Positions 1 to 8,994 of a stretch of 64,000 nucleotides of DNA are shown here, piece by piece (the stretch's first letter is position 1; the number at the start of each line of letters is the position of its first letter). The DNA lies in assembly GCF_001550155.1 (NCBI RefSeq), contig NZ_LRUF01000005.1, forward strand, positions 186,001-250,000. The letters are read 5' to 3'. The notes below the pieces were generated by a model, which worked only from the letters and a program-made list of their open reading frames with translations, did not search any database and was not told where the DNA came from. Source of the stretch: Pseudoalteromonas arabiensis. GTDB taxonomy: Bacteria > Pseudomonadota > Gammaproteobacteria > Enterobacterales > Alteromonadaceae. Made by a program: the position numbers and the translations under genes.

Positions 1-298
1 TTTAGTTCCTAGTGCTTTTACTGTTGTTACCGGTGCTGCTCATTGGCATCACTTATTAGCTGCCAGAGCAATTGAAACACAGTCTTATGTAGTTGCAGCT
101 GCGCAGTGGGGAGATCATGAAAATGGTCGGCAAACATATGGCCATAGCATTATAATTTCGCCATGGGGAGATACGCTCAGTGAGCTTCCAAGTGGCACAG
201 GGTTTATCAGTCATGAACTTGATTTAAACCAATTGAATAAGATACGCCAAGACATGCCTGTGCAGTCTCAGCAACGATTTAGAGAGCATTTATTATGA
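1..298 (+). CDS. Nitrilase-family carbon-nitrogen hydrolase, C-terminal part
   Basis: The reading frame is open from the first base and ends at the TGA at 296-298, giving about 98 C-terminal residues. The segment carries the pattern PSAFT..TGAAHW..L.ARAIE.Q.YV, which follows the catalytic cysteine in Nit/omega-amidase-type carbon-nitrogen hydrolases, and then the typical GHS.II.PWG strand. The catalytic Cys, Lys and Glu lie outside the window. The stop overlaps the tldD start as ATGA, so the two genes are probably translationally coupled in one operon. The family is well supported; the substrate (deaminated glutathione or an omega-amide in related enzymes) cannot be read from this fragment. 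Confidence 0.85.
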   Translation, partial: LVPSAFTVVTGAAHWHHLLAARAIETQSYVVAAAQWGDHENGRQTYGHSIIISPWGDTLSELPSGTGFISHELDLNQLNKIRQDMPVQSQQRFREHLL

Positions 299-1734
299 AC
301 ACGGTTGAACAGCATTTATTACAAGACAGCCAGCTAACACGAGAAGAACTCGAAAAAACGCTCGCCTTTATTCACCAACATCAAGTGGACTACGCCGACT
401 TGTATTTTCAATCAAGTCATCATGAATCGTGGGTACTTGAAGATGGCCTTGTGAAAGAGGGATCATATAATGTTGAGCGTGGGGTTGGTGTTCGTGCTGT
501 CAGTGGTGAAAAAACAGGGTTTTCATACTCAGATGCAATCAACTTAGAAGCGTTAAATAAAGCGGCGACTGCTGCGCGTAGTATTGCAGATGCAGGTGAA
601 AATAAAACAGTTCAAGTGTTTAGTGATGTTGCTGCAAAACAACAATATGCACCGCATCAACCTATTCAAAGCATGAGTGATAGCGATAAAGTAAACTTAC
701 TACGTGAGCTTGAAAACTATATTCGTGAATTAGCGCCTGATGCAGAGCAAGTGATTAGCTCAATGTCGGCGGTGTATGAAGAAGTACTTATTGCAGCCAG
801 CGATGGCACATTTGCAACCGATATTCGCCCGCTTATTCGTTTAAACTGCTCAGTATTACTTGAAAAGAACGGTCGCCGTGAACGCGGTGGTGCTGGTGGC
901 GGCGCGCGTTTAGATTATGGCTATTTTAAAGAATTAGTTGACGGTAAGCCTCGTTGGATGGGATACGCTGAAGAAGCGGTTCGCCAAGCAAAAGTAAACT
1001 TAGAAGCAATTGATGCCCCTGCAGGCAGTATGGAAGTCGTACTAGGTGCAGGCTGGCCAGGTGTGTTACTACACGAAGCGGTAGGTCATGGCCTTGAGGG
1101 GGACTTTAACCGTAAAGGCGCATCAGCGTTTAGCGGCAAAGTAGGTGAAAAGGTAGCATCTGAGCTGTGTACCGTAGTGGATGATGGCACCATTGCTGAC
1201 CGCCGTGGTTCATTGAACGTAGATGACGAAGGAACCCCTGCAGCCTATAACGTACTTATTGAAAACGGTATTTTAAAAGGCTACATGCAAGATAAGCTTA
1301 ATGCGCGTTTGATGGGCGTAAACCCTACTGGTAATGCGCGCCGCGAATCTTATGCTCACTTACCTATGCCACGTATGACCAACACGTATATGTTAGGTGG
1401 CGAACATAGCCAAGCAGATATTATCAGCTCTGTGAAAAAAGGCATTTTTGCGCCGAACTTTGGTGGGGGCCAAGTCGATATTACCTCGGGTAAATTTGTG
1501 TTCAGCGCATCGGAAGCCTATTTAATTGAAAATGGTAAAATCACTCAACCGATTAAGGGAGCTACATTAATTGGTAACGGCCCTGAAGTGATGCAGCAAA
1601 TTTCAATGGTGGGTAATGACCTAGCGCTTGATAAAGGCGTAGGAGTGTGTGGTAAAGACGGCCAAAGTGTACCGGTAGGCGTTGGTCAGCCAAGCCTTAA
1701 AATTGACAACTTAACTGTTGGTGGTACGGCATAA
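295..1734 (+). CDS. tldD: TldD metalloprotease
   Basis: This 479-residue protein has the usual TldD length. The zinc-binding motif HEAVGH is at residues 260-265, inside the conserved [13 protein letters not shown] stretch. TldD partners with TldE/PmbA to form a cytosolic protease known from microcin B17 maturation and CcdA antitoxin degradation. The partner pmbA is not in this window. The ATG overlaps the stop of the upstream nitrilase gene, and this nitrilase-tldD order is common in gammaproteobacteria. The gene is intact, with no missing motif. Confidence 0.96.
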   Translation: MNTVEQHLLQDSQLTREELEKTLAFIHQHQVDYADLYFQSSHHESWVLEDGLVKEGSYNVERGVGVRAVSGEKTGFSYSDAINLEALNKAATAARSIADAGENKTVQVFSDVAAKQQYAPHQPIQSMSDSDKVNLLRELENYIRELAPDAEQVISSMSAVYEEVLIAASDGTFATDIRPLIRLNCSVLLEKNGRRERGGAGGGARLDYGYFKELVDGKPRWMGYAEEAVRQAKVNLEAIDAPAGSMEVVLGAGWPGVLLHEAVGHGLEGDFNRKGASAFSGKVGEKVASELCTVVDDGTIADRRGSLNVDDEGTPAAYNVLIENGILKGYMQDKLNARLMGVNPTGNARRESYAHLPMPRMTNTYMLGGEHSQADIISSVKKGIFAPNFGGGQVDITSGKFVFSASEAYLIENGKITQPIKGATLIGNGPEVMQQISMVGNDLALDKGVGVCGKDGQSVPVGVGQPSLKIDNLTVGGTA

Positions 1735-1748
1735 AAACTTAACTTAAC

Positions 1749-1776
1749 GTGTGTTTACGCTAGTACGTAAACACAC
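1749..1776 (+). terminator. Hairpin after tldD
   Basis: A perfect 11-bp inverted repeat (GTGTGTTTACG / CGTAAACACAC) with a 6-nt loop lies 15 nt after the tldD stop. No T-run follows, so it may be a weak terminator or an mRNA 3'-end stabiliser. Confidence 0.5.
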
Positions 1777-1875
1777 TGCAATCCCTTATTCTTGAGTTTC
1801 TATCAATAATCTTCCCTTTTTATAATTTGTGACCTAAAATAGGTACCTTGCTTATTTTATATCGGTTAGGTCACA

Positions 1876-2448
1876 GTGTTTCATCGGTTCATTTATTTAT
1901 GTGTATTCTTGTTGTTGCTATCTGGGTGCAGCAGTTTGTCGCACGAAGAGTGTATGCAAGCTAGTTGGCAAGAATTGGGCTATGACCATGGTGTTCAGGG
2001 GTATAGCTATGATCAGGGTAAAGACATTGTCTTTGCATGTAGAGAGTTTGGTATCACGCCTCAGTTAGAAGAGTATAAGAAAAGCTATCAACAAGGACTT
2101 GCTGTGTTTTGTGTACCAGAACATGGCTTTACCCTCGGTATTCAAGGACAAGCTTACAATGGCGTATGCAATGATGAGCACTTTAGAAGAGCATGGGAAG
2201 AGGGGAATGATCGCTATCAAATTGAAGCAAGAAAAGCAGAAATAGATCAAAGAATAGACACCATAAATTGGCAGCTTCAATCTATTTCGAATGAATTGAG
2301 CAATAAAAATAACTCAAGCGAAAAACGTAAAGAGTTGAGATATCGACGGACACAGCTAGAAAGAGAGCGTAAAGATTTAAGAAGAGAAAGGTCACTTTTA
2401 CCTTTACTCGACAAGCTTCCCTCATTTCATTTTAGATATGAACTGTAA
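1876..2448 (+). CDS. DUF2799-type lipoprotein
   Basis: A 190-residue protein from a GTG start. A lipoprotein signal peptide ends in LLLSGCSS, so Cys18 would be lipidated. The mature part has the DUF2799 pattern: C..ASW.ELGY..G..G, then C.E.GITP....Y...Y..GL..FC, then GF.LG..G.AYNGVC. The last 70 residues are very rich in Lys, Arg and Glu and probably form a coiled coil. Function is unknown in the family. A second small lipoprotein gene follows after 18 nt, so the two are probably co-transcribed. The DUF2799 assignment is by pattern memory. Confidence 0.75.
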   Translation: MFHRFIYLCVFLLLLSGCSSLSHEECMQASWQELGYDHGVQGYSYDQGKDIVFACREFGITPQLEEYKKSYQQGLAVFCVPEHGFTLGIQGQAYNGVCNDEHFRRAWEEGNDRYQIEARKAEIDQRIDTINWQLQSISNELSNKNNSSEKRKELRYRRTQLERERKDLRRERSLLPLLDKLPSFHFRYEL

Positions 2449-2466
2449 TTAATTTAAGAGGATACT

Positions 2467-2721
2467 ATGAAAAAAATATCAGTTTTAATGGCTTTTTTAA
2501 TGCTTGCCGGTTGTGCCTCAGAATCCAATTTGCAAGACCATGAACAACGCGCTTTACTCGACCATCACTGTTTGGGCGGCGAAGTTGAAGCAAATTATAA
2601 CTATACATTTTTTAGCACAGATGCTGATGAAATGAATAAAAGCACGGTGGACACAGTGTGTCACCCAGTGAAAACTCAATCTGAACTTGAAAAAGATATA
2701 AGAACAGGTGGTTATAACTGA
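2467..2721 (+). CDS. Small hypothetical lipoprotein
   Basis: An 84-residue protein with a lipobox LMLAGCAS, so the mature chain would start at Cys16. The start is preceded by AAGAGGA. The mature part is short and acidic, with two further cysteines. I do not recognise a family. It lies 18 nt after the DUF2799 lipoprotein gene and before a good hairpin, suggesting a two-gene lipoprotein operon. Confidence 0.65.
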   Translation: MKKISVLMAFLMLAGCASESNLQDHEQRALLDHHCLGGEVEANYNYTFFSTDADEMNKSTVDTVCHPVKTQSELEKDIRTGGYN

Positions 2722-2730
2722 TCTATCAAT

Positions 2731-2752
2731 AAAGCCTGCTGCTGCAGGCTTT
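2731..2752. terminator. Hairpin between convergent genes
   Basis: A perfect 9-bp stem (AAAGCCTGC / GCAGGCTTT) with a TGCT loop sits between the lipoprotein gene and the minus-strand glutaredoxin-MauE gene. A-rich and T-rich flanks suit termination from either direction, but the T-runs are short. Confidence 0.6.
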
Positions 2753-2774
2753 ATCTAGCCTATAAGTAAATAGT

Positions 2775-3509
2775 TTAAACAGTACTAAGCATCCAGATAC
2801 CCGCCGCAATCATAAATAAGTTTTCGCTCAGAGAAATAAAACCGAGCGGCACATTACTATCTCCACCTACACAGGCACACTTGAGTTCTCGTTTATCAAT
2901 GTATACAGCTTTAAACACAGATATAGCTCCAATGCTACCAATAAACAGCGAAAATGGTGCAACAGCTAAGGCGGGTAATTCAGCCACCATACCAATGGCA
3001 ACATACGCCTCAATAAACGGGTAAATATAGGCATAGGGCACAACACGCATGGCGAGTAAATCATAAGTAATAAATGAATTTGAAAAACTGTATAAGTCTT
3101 GCAGTTTTTGAATAGCGAGCACAGCCATTGTCAGTGCAACAAATAGCATTATGTTCTGCATCGACAGTAAAGCGGTGCCACTAGCATAACTAAAACCACA
3201 ACTCAGTAGCATGGTCACTGCGAAAATGGCTAACACGGGCGTGTAAGTTGTGCCTTGTTGCCCTGCTTCTGGCAGATTAAAAAAGTCGCGTAAATCATCG
3301 TAACCACCAATGCGCTTATTATCGATAAAGGTTTGCGGGGTGGTTTTTACATCATGCTGCTGTTTAAATTTATCGGTTTGCTCACGGTTTGTTAAATGAC
3401 GGTCATCAACATCGTAACCATGACGTTCTAGTAAATCTTTTGATTTTAAACCGAATGGGCAAATATGCTCATCGGTCACCATGCGATATAAAATTGCAGA
3501 CTTAGACAC
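2775..3509 (-). CDS. Glutaredoxin-MauE/DoxX-like membrane fusion protein
   Basis: This 244-residue protein has two parts. Residues 1-80 form a glutaredoxin fold with a monothiol-type CPFG active site at 17-20, a TTPQTFI cis-proline region and a GGYDDL glutathione-binding motif. Residues 90-244 form about four membrane helices resembling the MauE/DoxX family, with a conserved-looking CACVGGDSNVPLG segment between helices 3 and 4. The fusion suggests a membrane thiol carrier moving reducing equivalents across or within the inner membrane, possibly through the CxC pair. That role is inference. The gene stands alone and shares no operon with its neighbours. Confidence 0.8.
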   Translation of the reverse strand: MSKSAILYRMVTDEHICPFGLKSKDLLERHGYDVDDRHLTNREQTDKFKQQHDVKTTPQTFIDNKRIGGYDDLRDFFNLPEAGQQGTTYTPVLAIFAVTMLLSCGFSYASGTALLSMQNIMLFVALTMAVLAIQKLQDLYSFSNSFITYDLLAMRVVPYAYIYPFIEAYVAIGMVAELPALAVAPFSLFIGSIGAISVFKAVYIDKRELKCACVGGDSNVPLGFISLSENLFMIAAGIWMLSTV

Positions 3510-3634
3510 AGTGCCTCCTTGTAAAAAATGCCTTGTTTCTTCGTAATAATTGCTTAATTACACAGTAAACAAGGGCAAATTGTTGCTATAACTGGTTACT
3601 TTATTAACAGTTACAAGGTTTGTGCCAGCACTGT

Positions 3635-5416
3635 TTATTGCTTAGTTATGGTTAAAACGGCATTCATCACAGGGTCAACACCCGCAAAGTAATCTGTTGC
3701 AGATAGTGAAATAGGCAGATCGGGTGCTAACCAAATTCGATGATCTTCCGCACGGCTTTGCTGGTGGAACTGACTCGAAATAAGCCCTGTTTGTTTACTG
3801 TAAGGTAAGTTAAACCAGCCCGCTTCACCTACCACATTCGGACGGGTGCCTGATGGTTCACCTACAAAAATTGTTGGCACTATATTGGCAATCTTAACCG
3901 CTACATCATGGCCTGCCGAAAACGTATTACGGCCAATTAATATAAATAACTTACCTTGTGGTTTTAATACTTTAAAAAATGCGGCTGTTGCCACCAAAGG
4001 AGGGGTAAGCGAGCCATTACCACCACTATTATGGCGAAGGTCCAGCACCATATGTTCAATGTCATCGTGTTTTATTTGTGTTTGTAGTTGCGTGGCAAAT
4101 TCAGCAAGTGTGAGATCTTTGCTATTACGCACATCATTGAATTGCACATACAGTAATTTATTTGTTTTTATTTGTTCGCTCCAAAATGGCGTGTTGTTTT
4201 TCGCTAAGTAACGAAGCGTAGGGTGTTCAGCAAGTTTTGGTAATTTAGGAAAGCCTGCAAATTGCATCGATTTTAGCGCTGGCGTAACAGTGGTGACAGC
4301 CCCTTTCGGTGACCTGAGCGTGAGTGTTACCTTATTGCCCTTGCTAATACCAAGCCCGTTTAGTACATCAAGCAAACTTAAATAATATGGGCCTAACCAA
4401 AGGGTTTGCATTTCATTATCGCGAGCATTAACACGTTTGGTTAACTCAAGGGCTTGCTCGGCTGGTGTATCGGCTAGTGCTTCAACTTTATAGCCAATAT
4501 ATTGCTGATAATCGCTACTGGCTTTGGTGATGTATAAGCCATCACTAAATTGATAAAACTGAAATGGTAATTGCTGAAAGTTGCCTTTTTCACCCCATGC
4601 AGGGATCAATAAATTATGACCATTGCCAAGTAGTGCTATTAGCTCCATAAACTGAAAAACAATTTGCTGATCAGTCAGGTTAGGAATCGATTTATCAATG
4701 TCTGTTACTTTTTCTGAAAACTGTTGTGGGCTCATGTTTTGATACATTGCCACGTGTAAACGGTTAATCTCCGCGACTAAAAACGCTAAATCGGCGCGCC
4801 ATTTTTGATCGCGATTGAGTTCAGTACCGAGGTTATTACCCGCTAGAGATTTAAAGCTGGCTGATTGCGCAAAACGCTCAAAGTGAGGATTAGTGCCTGA
4901 TTTAAATAAGCTGGTGCCTGCAAGTGTTGGTCGGTCATCCCACCTTGCAGAAAGTGCTTTTTTAAGCCAATATTCGGCTTGTTGTTGGTTATTAAGCTCA
5001 GCATACGCCTCTGCAATTTTCACCATTAAATCGTTAGGGTTACTAGCCCCATTAGCAATGCCTTTTAAGCTAGTCCCAATTGCAAGTGCGCGTTGCAAAG
5101 CATTGCTGGCATTTAGATAGTCGGCCAATTGAAAGTAACTGAGGCCAAGTAAATACCAAGTATCACCATCATGTTGATATTCATTAATGAGCTTTTTTGT
5201 GAGTTTATTCACCAGAGCCCAGTTTTGTTGTTTAGCAAATTCTATTGCCGCTGTTTTCGATTGAAAGTAAGCGATTGGGTCGCTTGCACCAACGCGACTT
5301 GGTTGCACTTTTAAGGCTTGATTCGTCACTTCTAAAGAATGATTAGTTGCTAAAGAAAAACTCGAATAGTTCATTAAAAGGATAAATGTTAGTAGTAAAA
5401 AATAGGACTTGTACAT
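3635..5416 (-). CDS. TPR and S41-peptidase-like exported protein
   Basis: The open frame extends to a TTG at 5428, but the ATG at 5416 starts directly at a good signal peptide and is preferred (593 residues). Tetratricopeptide-like helices (WYLLGLSYFQLADYLNAS) occupy about residues 60-160. The C-terminal third matches an S41 (C-terminal-processing, tail-specific) peptidase fold: LDLRHNSGGNG, then GRNTFSAGHD, where the Ser of TFSAG is the expected nucleophile. No PDZ domain is evident. It is probably a periplasmic hydrolase; the substrate is unknown. It lies downstream of the AraC-type gene but is separated from it by that gene's terminator. Confidence 0.75.
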   Translation of the reverse strand: MYKSYFLLLTFILLMNYSSFSLATNHSLEVTNQALKVQPSRVGASDPIAYFQSKTAAIEFAKQQNWALVNKLTKKLINEYQHDGDTWYLLGLSYFQLADYLNASNALQRALAIGTSLKGIANGASNPNDLMVKIAEAYAELNNQQQAEYWLKKALSARWDDRPTLAGTSLFKSGTNPHFERFAQSASFKSLAGNNLGTELNRDQKWRADLAFLVAEINRLHVAMYQNMSPQQFSEKVTDIDKSIPNLTDQQIVFQFMELIALLGNGHNLLIPAWGEKGNFQQLPFQFYQFSDGLYITKASSDYQQYIGYKVEALADTPAEQALELTKRVNARDNEMQTLWLGPYYLSLLDVLNGLGISKGNKVTLTLRSPKGAVTTVTPALKSMQFAGFPKLPKLAEHPTLRYLAKNNTPFWSEQIKTNKLLYVQFNDVRNSKDLTLAEFATQLQTQIKHDDIEHMVLDLRHNSGGNGSLTPPLVATAAFFKVLKPQGKLFILIGRNTFSAGHDVAVKIANIVPTIFVGEPSGTRPNVVGEAGWFNLPYSKQTGLISSQFHQQSRAEDHRIWLAPDLPISLSATDYFAGVDPVMNAVLTITKQ

Positions 5417-5465
5417 CTGGAGTCTCAAAGCTGTTTTTTTGTTTAAATTAGCGTTTTGGCTGTAA

Positions 5466-5500
5466 AAAAGCGTCCTAAAACAGGATTTAGGACGTTTTTT
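5466..5500 (-). terminator. Rho-independent terminator of the AraC-type gene
   Basis: An inverted repeat CGTCCTAAA / TTTAGGACG with a 6-nt loop (5471-5494) is followed on the minus strand by a T-run. It begins just after the stop of the gene ending at 5508. Confidence 0.8.
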
Positions 5501-5507
5501 GTCTGTT

Positions 5508-6554
5508 TTATGAGCAGGTTTTTAGTGTTTGCTTCTTAAATTGACTCGGCGTTAATCCCGTTTCTTTTTTAAACACCGCATTAAAAGTCGATTTAGAATT
5601 AAAGCCAGCTTGAAATGCCAGTTCTATCAGGCTGAGTTTTTGAGATGAGTCTTGCTCTATTTCGCGTTTAACATCATTCACTCTATGCTGGTTGATGTAC
5701 TCACAAAAGTTGTTCCCCGTTGTGCTGTTAATAGCCCAAGATATTTCTTTACTACCGAGCCCAGTTTTATTTGCTAAGTCGTTTAATGACAACCTAGGTT
5801 GTCGATAAAGCGATTCATTAATAATCAAGTTATCAATGGTTGAGAAAATTTGCTGCGCAAGTTGCTCGTCAGACGAATCAGTTTGTTCAGCTTCGGGTTC
5901 TTCAGGCAATGTGACTGGCTCGAATTGAAAGCTACTTTTGATGGTGTGAAACAACAAAAAGCTAAACATTAGCAGTAACAGTATTTCGTTTAATAAATAC
6001 CAGTGCATCTTTAAATCGAGCGGCGTGATTGGTTGCACATTCATACGCAGCAAATCGAATACGACAATAATGGCAAAAATAAATAATGCTTTGATCAGCC
6101 ACTTTAATTTAAGGCTCTCAGCATCTGAGCGAGCATGCATAAGTTGTTTGTGATAGCGCTTTAAAATGCCATAAGCAAAGTAGAAATAACCAAGTTGACT
6201 AAGTGAACCAAGTAAAATGATCGCTTGTGTGTAGTGGGTAAAGGCCAAGGAAATAGCCGCAGGAATTAAGTGAACCGCGTAGTGTGATGTTTTAAAGGGT
6301 TGCTTACCTGTAATCGACAAGGTAAAAAAGTAAATCATAGGCCCATACAGTAATGTAAATGCTGGGGTGATTAAGTAATCAGAAAACTCTAACCCTTCTA
6401 ACAGATTAAAGGCGCATACACAGCCTTGAAATGCAAACAACAGCACCAAGGAACGACTTTGTTTTTGGCTATTAATTAATAATGCACCAAATAACATTTG
6501 AAACAGAAAGATACTCTGTACAAGGTGTACAGGGAATAAAGTGATTGATTGCAA
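5508..6554 (-). CDS. AraC-family regulator with membrane N-terminus
   Basis: A 348-residue protein. Residues 1-210 contain six or seven hydrophobic helices resembling 7TM sensor modules. After an acidic linker (EEPEAEQTDSSDE), residues 240-345 form the AraC double helix-turn-helix, with LSLIELAFQAGFNSKSTFN and FKKETGLTPSQF as the family signature. It is probably a membrane-bound, signal-responsive transcription factor. The signal is unknown. Its neighbour, the TPR/S41 protein on the same strand, is a possible target, but a terminator separates them. Confidence 0.85.
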   Translation of the reverse strand: MQSITLFPVHLVQSIFLFQMLFGALLINSQKQSRSLVLLFAFQGCVCAFNLLEGLEFSDYLITPAFTLLYGPMIYFFTLSITGKQPFKTSHYAVHLIPAAISLAFTHYTQAIILLGSLSQLGYFYFAYGILKRYHKQLMHARSDAESLKLKWLIKALFIFAIIVVFDLLRMNVQPITPLDLKMHWYLLNEILLLLMFSFLLFHTIKSSFQFEPVTLPEEPEAEQTDSSDEQLAQQIFSTIDNLIINESLYRQPRLSLNDLANKTGLGSKEISWAINSTTGNNFCEYINQHRVNDVKREIEQDSSQKLSLIELAFQAGFNSKSTFNAVFKKETGLTPSQFKKQTLKTCS

Positions 6555-6798
6555 AGTAGTTTACGTTTTTATTATTTTGACTGAGTTTAACAACTCACCC
6601 TCACTTTGTAATCATAGGCATAAAAAACTTGTGGCAGCATCATAAGTTTTTTGTTTCAATAATAAATACAAGTTGCTTTTTGTTTAACCATTTTCTTATT
6701 ACTTGATGTGATTGCTAGTTACAAGAATCTGACAAGTGGTAGATGAAGCCTTTTTTATCTAGTTGGATAAATAACTTTTTAACAAGGAGTTAGATAGT

Positions 6799-7389
6799 TT
6801 GAAGAATATATTTTTGTGTGTACTTTTAGTGAGCACATTTGTCGTTTCTGGATGCAGTAGTATGTCGCTGGCATCAATGTATAAAATGATGAGTTTCGAC
6901 CCTTTAGAAGTTGAGCCAAGCGAGGTAGTTGTTGCTGTTCAAGTTCCTGTAGGAATTGTTATTAATAATAACGATGTAGTAATTAAATTTAACGTAAAAG
7001 CTGATGATCCTAACTATAGTTTTGAGCATGAATACTTTGTCAATGTGAATGAAAAATATGAATTACCTGATGAGTTAAAACAAAAAAACAAGGTGAATAG
7101 TAACATTTTTATTTTACAGTTGAATAAAAATGACGCACTAGAAATGCGGCATGATCAGGATGTAGTAAAAGATTATAAAAAGAATAGTATCACGGGTACT
7201 ATTAATATGAGTGTGAACGTCAACTCAGCATGTAAAAACAGCGACTTTTCATCTGAAAATAGTGAGTTAAATGTCTATTTGAAACTTAATAATAGGGATG
7301 ATTTTTTTGCATTTATGGAAGATGTAAACGTGTTCGAGTTGGAAAGGAATGAGAGCGGTTATTATAAACCTATTTCATTTTGTTCGTAG
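6799..7389 (+). CDS. Hypothetical lipoprotein
   Basis: A 196-residue protein starting at TTG, preceded by AAGGAG at 6783-6788. The signal peptide ends in VVSGCSS, so it should be a lipoprotein. The upstream start is needed to keep the signal peptide, because the next ATG would delete it. The mature part is Asn/Asp/Lys-rich and probably beta-strand-rich. Base use is more AT-rich than in neighbouring core genes, which hints at an accessory gene. I do not recognise a family. Confidence 0.6.
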   Translation: MKNIFLCVLLVSTFVVSGCSSMSLASMYKMMSFDPLEVEPSEVVVAVQVPVGIVINNNDVVIKFNVKADDPNYSFEHEYFVNVNEKYELPDELKQKNKVNSNIFILQLNKNDALEMRHDQDVVKDYKKNSITGTINMSVNVNSACKNSDFSSENSELNVYLKLNNRDDFFAFMEDVNVFELERNESGYYKPISFCS

Positions 7390-7445
7390 GTGTATTTGGC
7401 TCAATTCTATAAGCTCCACTTCTATGAAAAATCGTGAGTTTTATT

Positions 7446-7474
7446 AAAACCTTGTGACAGCACCACAAGGTTTT
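7446..7474. terminator. Bidirectional terminator
   Basis: A perfect 11-bp stem (AAAACCTTGTG / CACAAGGTTTT) with a 7-nt loop lies between the convergent lipoprotein and gorA genes. T-runs occur on both strands. Confidence 0.8.
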
Positions 7475-7496
7475 AATATTGACTCGCAACGCGAGT

Positions 7497-8858
7497 TTAT
7501 CTCATAGTAACAAACTCTTCAGACCCAGTTGGGTGAATCGCTACAACAGCATCAAAGTCTGCTTTGGTTGCGCCCATCTTCATGGCAACAGCAAAGCCTT
7601 GAATCATTTCATCTACGGTAAAACCAATGCCGTGTAAGCCAACAACTTTTTCGTTATCACCTGCACATACTAGCATCATGTTGCATGCTTGGCGGTGTTG
7701 TGTAACCGCGGTATACATTGCTGCAAAGCTTGATTTATAAACTTTAACGTTTTCTTCGCCATATTGCGAAATCGCTTCTTGCTCCGTTAAACCAATTGTA
7801 CCGATTGGTGGGTGACTAAATACCACGGTAGGCACTAGCTCGTAGTCCATCTTTAAATCATCAGGTAATTCTTTATTGAATAAACGCTCAGATAAAATAC
7901 GGCCTGCTTTAACGGCTACAGGTGTAAGTTCGATACCGTTTTCGATGATATCACCCACTGCATAGACGTTCTTAGCAGTGGTGTTTTGGAATTCGTCTAC
8001 TTTTACATAACCACCTTCATTGACTTCAACTCCCGCAGCTGCAAGATTGATCTTATCAGTTGTTGGTGTACGGCCAATGGCCCAAATTACTTCATCAACG
8101 TTTTGGCTGTGGCCATTTTCAAAATGAATCGTTAAGCTGCCATCGCTTTCTTTAACGACTTCTTTCGGCGTGCAATCTGTATGAAGAGTTGGGCCTTCTT
8201 TTGCCATAATATCGACTAGGGTATCAACGATGTATGGGTCAAAAGTACGCAGCGGTTTGTTTTTACGAACAAACAAGTGGGTTTCTGTGCCAAGGCTGTG
8301 GAGTACGCCTGCGATTTCAACGGCAATATAACCCGCACCAATAACAGCTACACGTTTTGGCTGTTCGTTTAATTCAAAGAAGCCGTTTGAGTCAATACCA
8401 AGCTCAGCACCTGGGATATTAGGAATAGTAGGGCGGCCACCTACGGCAACAAGAATATGGTCAGCAGTGTATAGTTCACCATTAACTTCAACCGTTTTGC
8501 TATCAACAAATTTAGCAAAGCCATTGATTACAGTAACGCCATTGCTTGATAAATACTTATTGTAACCTTGGTGAATACGGCCTATGTACGCTTCGCGACT
8601 TTCTACTAATTTAGCCCAGCTAAAGCTTTTTAACTCAACATCAAAGCCATAATCAGGTGCGTAAGCATTAATAGCTTCAGCCACTTGTGCACCATGCCAC
8701 ATCACTTTTTTAGGAACGCAGCCCACGTTTACACACGTGCCGCCCATGTGTTTTGCTTCAATAAGTGCCACTTTTGCGCCACGCATTGCTGCTCTGTTAG
8801 CAGAAGCGATACCGCCGCTACCGCCACCAATTGCAATGTAATCAAAATGCTGAGCCAT
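7497..8858 (-). CDS. gorA: Glutathione-disulfide reductase
   Basis: A 453-residue FAD/NADPH enzyme that keeps glutathione reduced in the cytosol. The FAD-binding [10 protein letters not shown] begins at about residue 11. The redox-active disulfide CVNVGC (Cys42, Cys47) is present, as are the NADPH-binding [11 protein letters not shown] and the C-terminal catalytic HPTGSEE. Together these match class I disulfide reductases of the GorA type rather than lipoamide dehydrogenase. Length is as expected. It is monocistronic and divergent from prlC. Confidence 0.95.
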   Translation of the reverse strand: MAQHFDYIAIGGGSGGIASANRAAMRGAKVALIEAKHMGGTCVNVGCVPKKVMWHGAQVAEAINAYAPDYGFDVELKSFSWAKLVESREAYIGRIHQGYNKYLSSNGVTVINGFAKFVDSKTVEVNGELYTADHILVAVGGRPTIPNIPGAELGIDSNGFFELNEQPKRVAVIGAGYIAVEIAGVLHSLGTETHLFVRKNKPLRTFDPYIVDTLVDIMAKEGPTLHTDCTPKEVVKESDGSLTIHFENGHSQNVDEVIWAIGRTPTTDKINLAAAGVEVNEGGYVKVDEFQNTTAKNVYAVGDIIENGIELTPVAVKAGRILSERLFNKELPDDLKMDYELVPTVVFSHPPIGTIGLTEQEAISQYGEENVKVYKSSFAAMYTAVTQHRQACNMMLVCAGDNEKVVGLHGIGFTVDEMIQGFAVAMKMGATKADFDAVVAIHPTGSEEFVTMR

Positions 8859-8994
8859 AGTTTGTCCTCAAAAATAGATAACTTTTCTTTAATTAATCGA
8901 TAATAGCATAATAAAGACCAAGGTTAAGCCCCTTGTATTTCATCAATTTGCCCCAACCTCAGAATCATCTTCGCATTAAAAATTGAGAACGAAA

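Noticed and set aside
3846..4211. Plus-strand ORF of 121 codons inside the TPR/S41 gene
   Set aside because: Antisense shadow; the minus-strand frame carries the S41 motifs.
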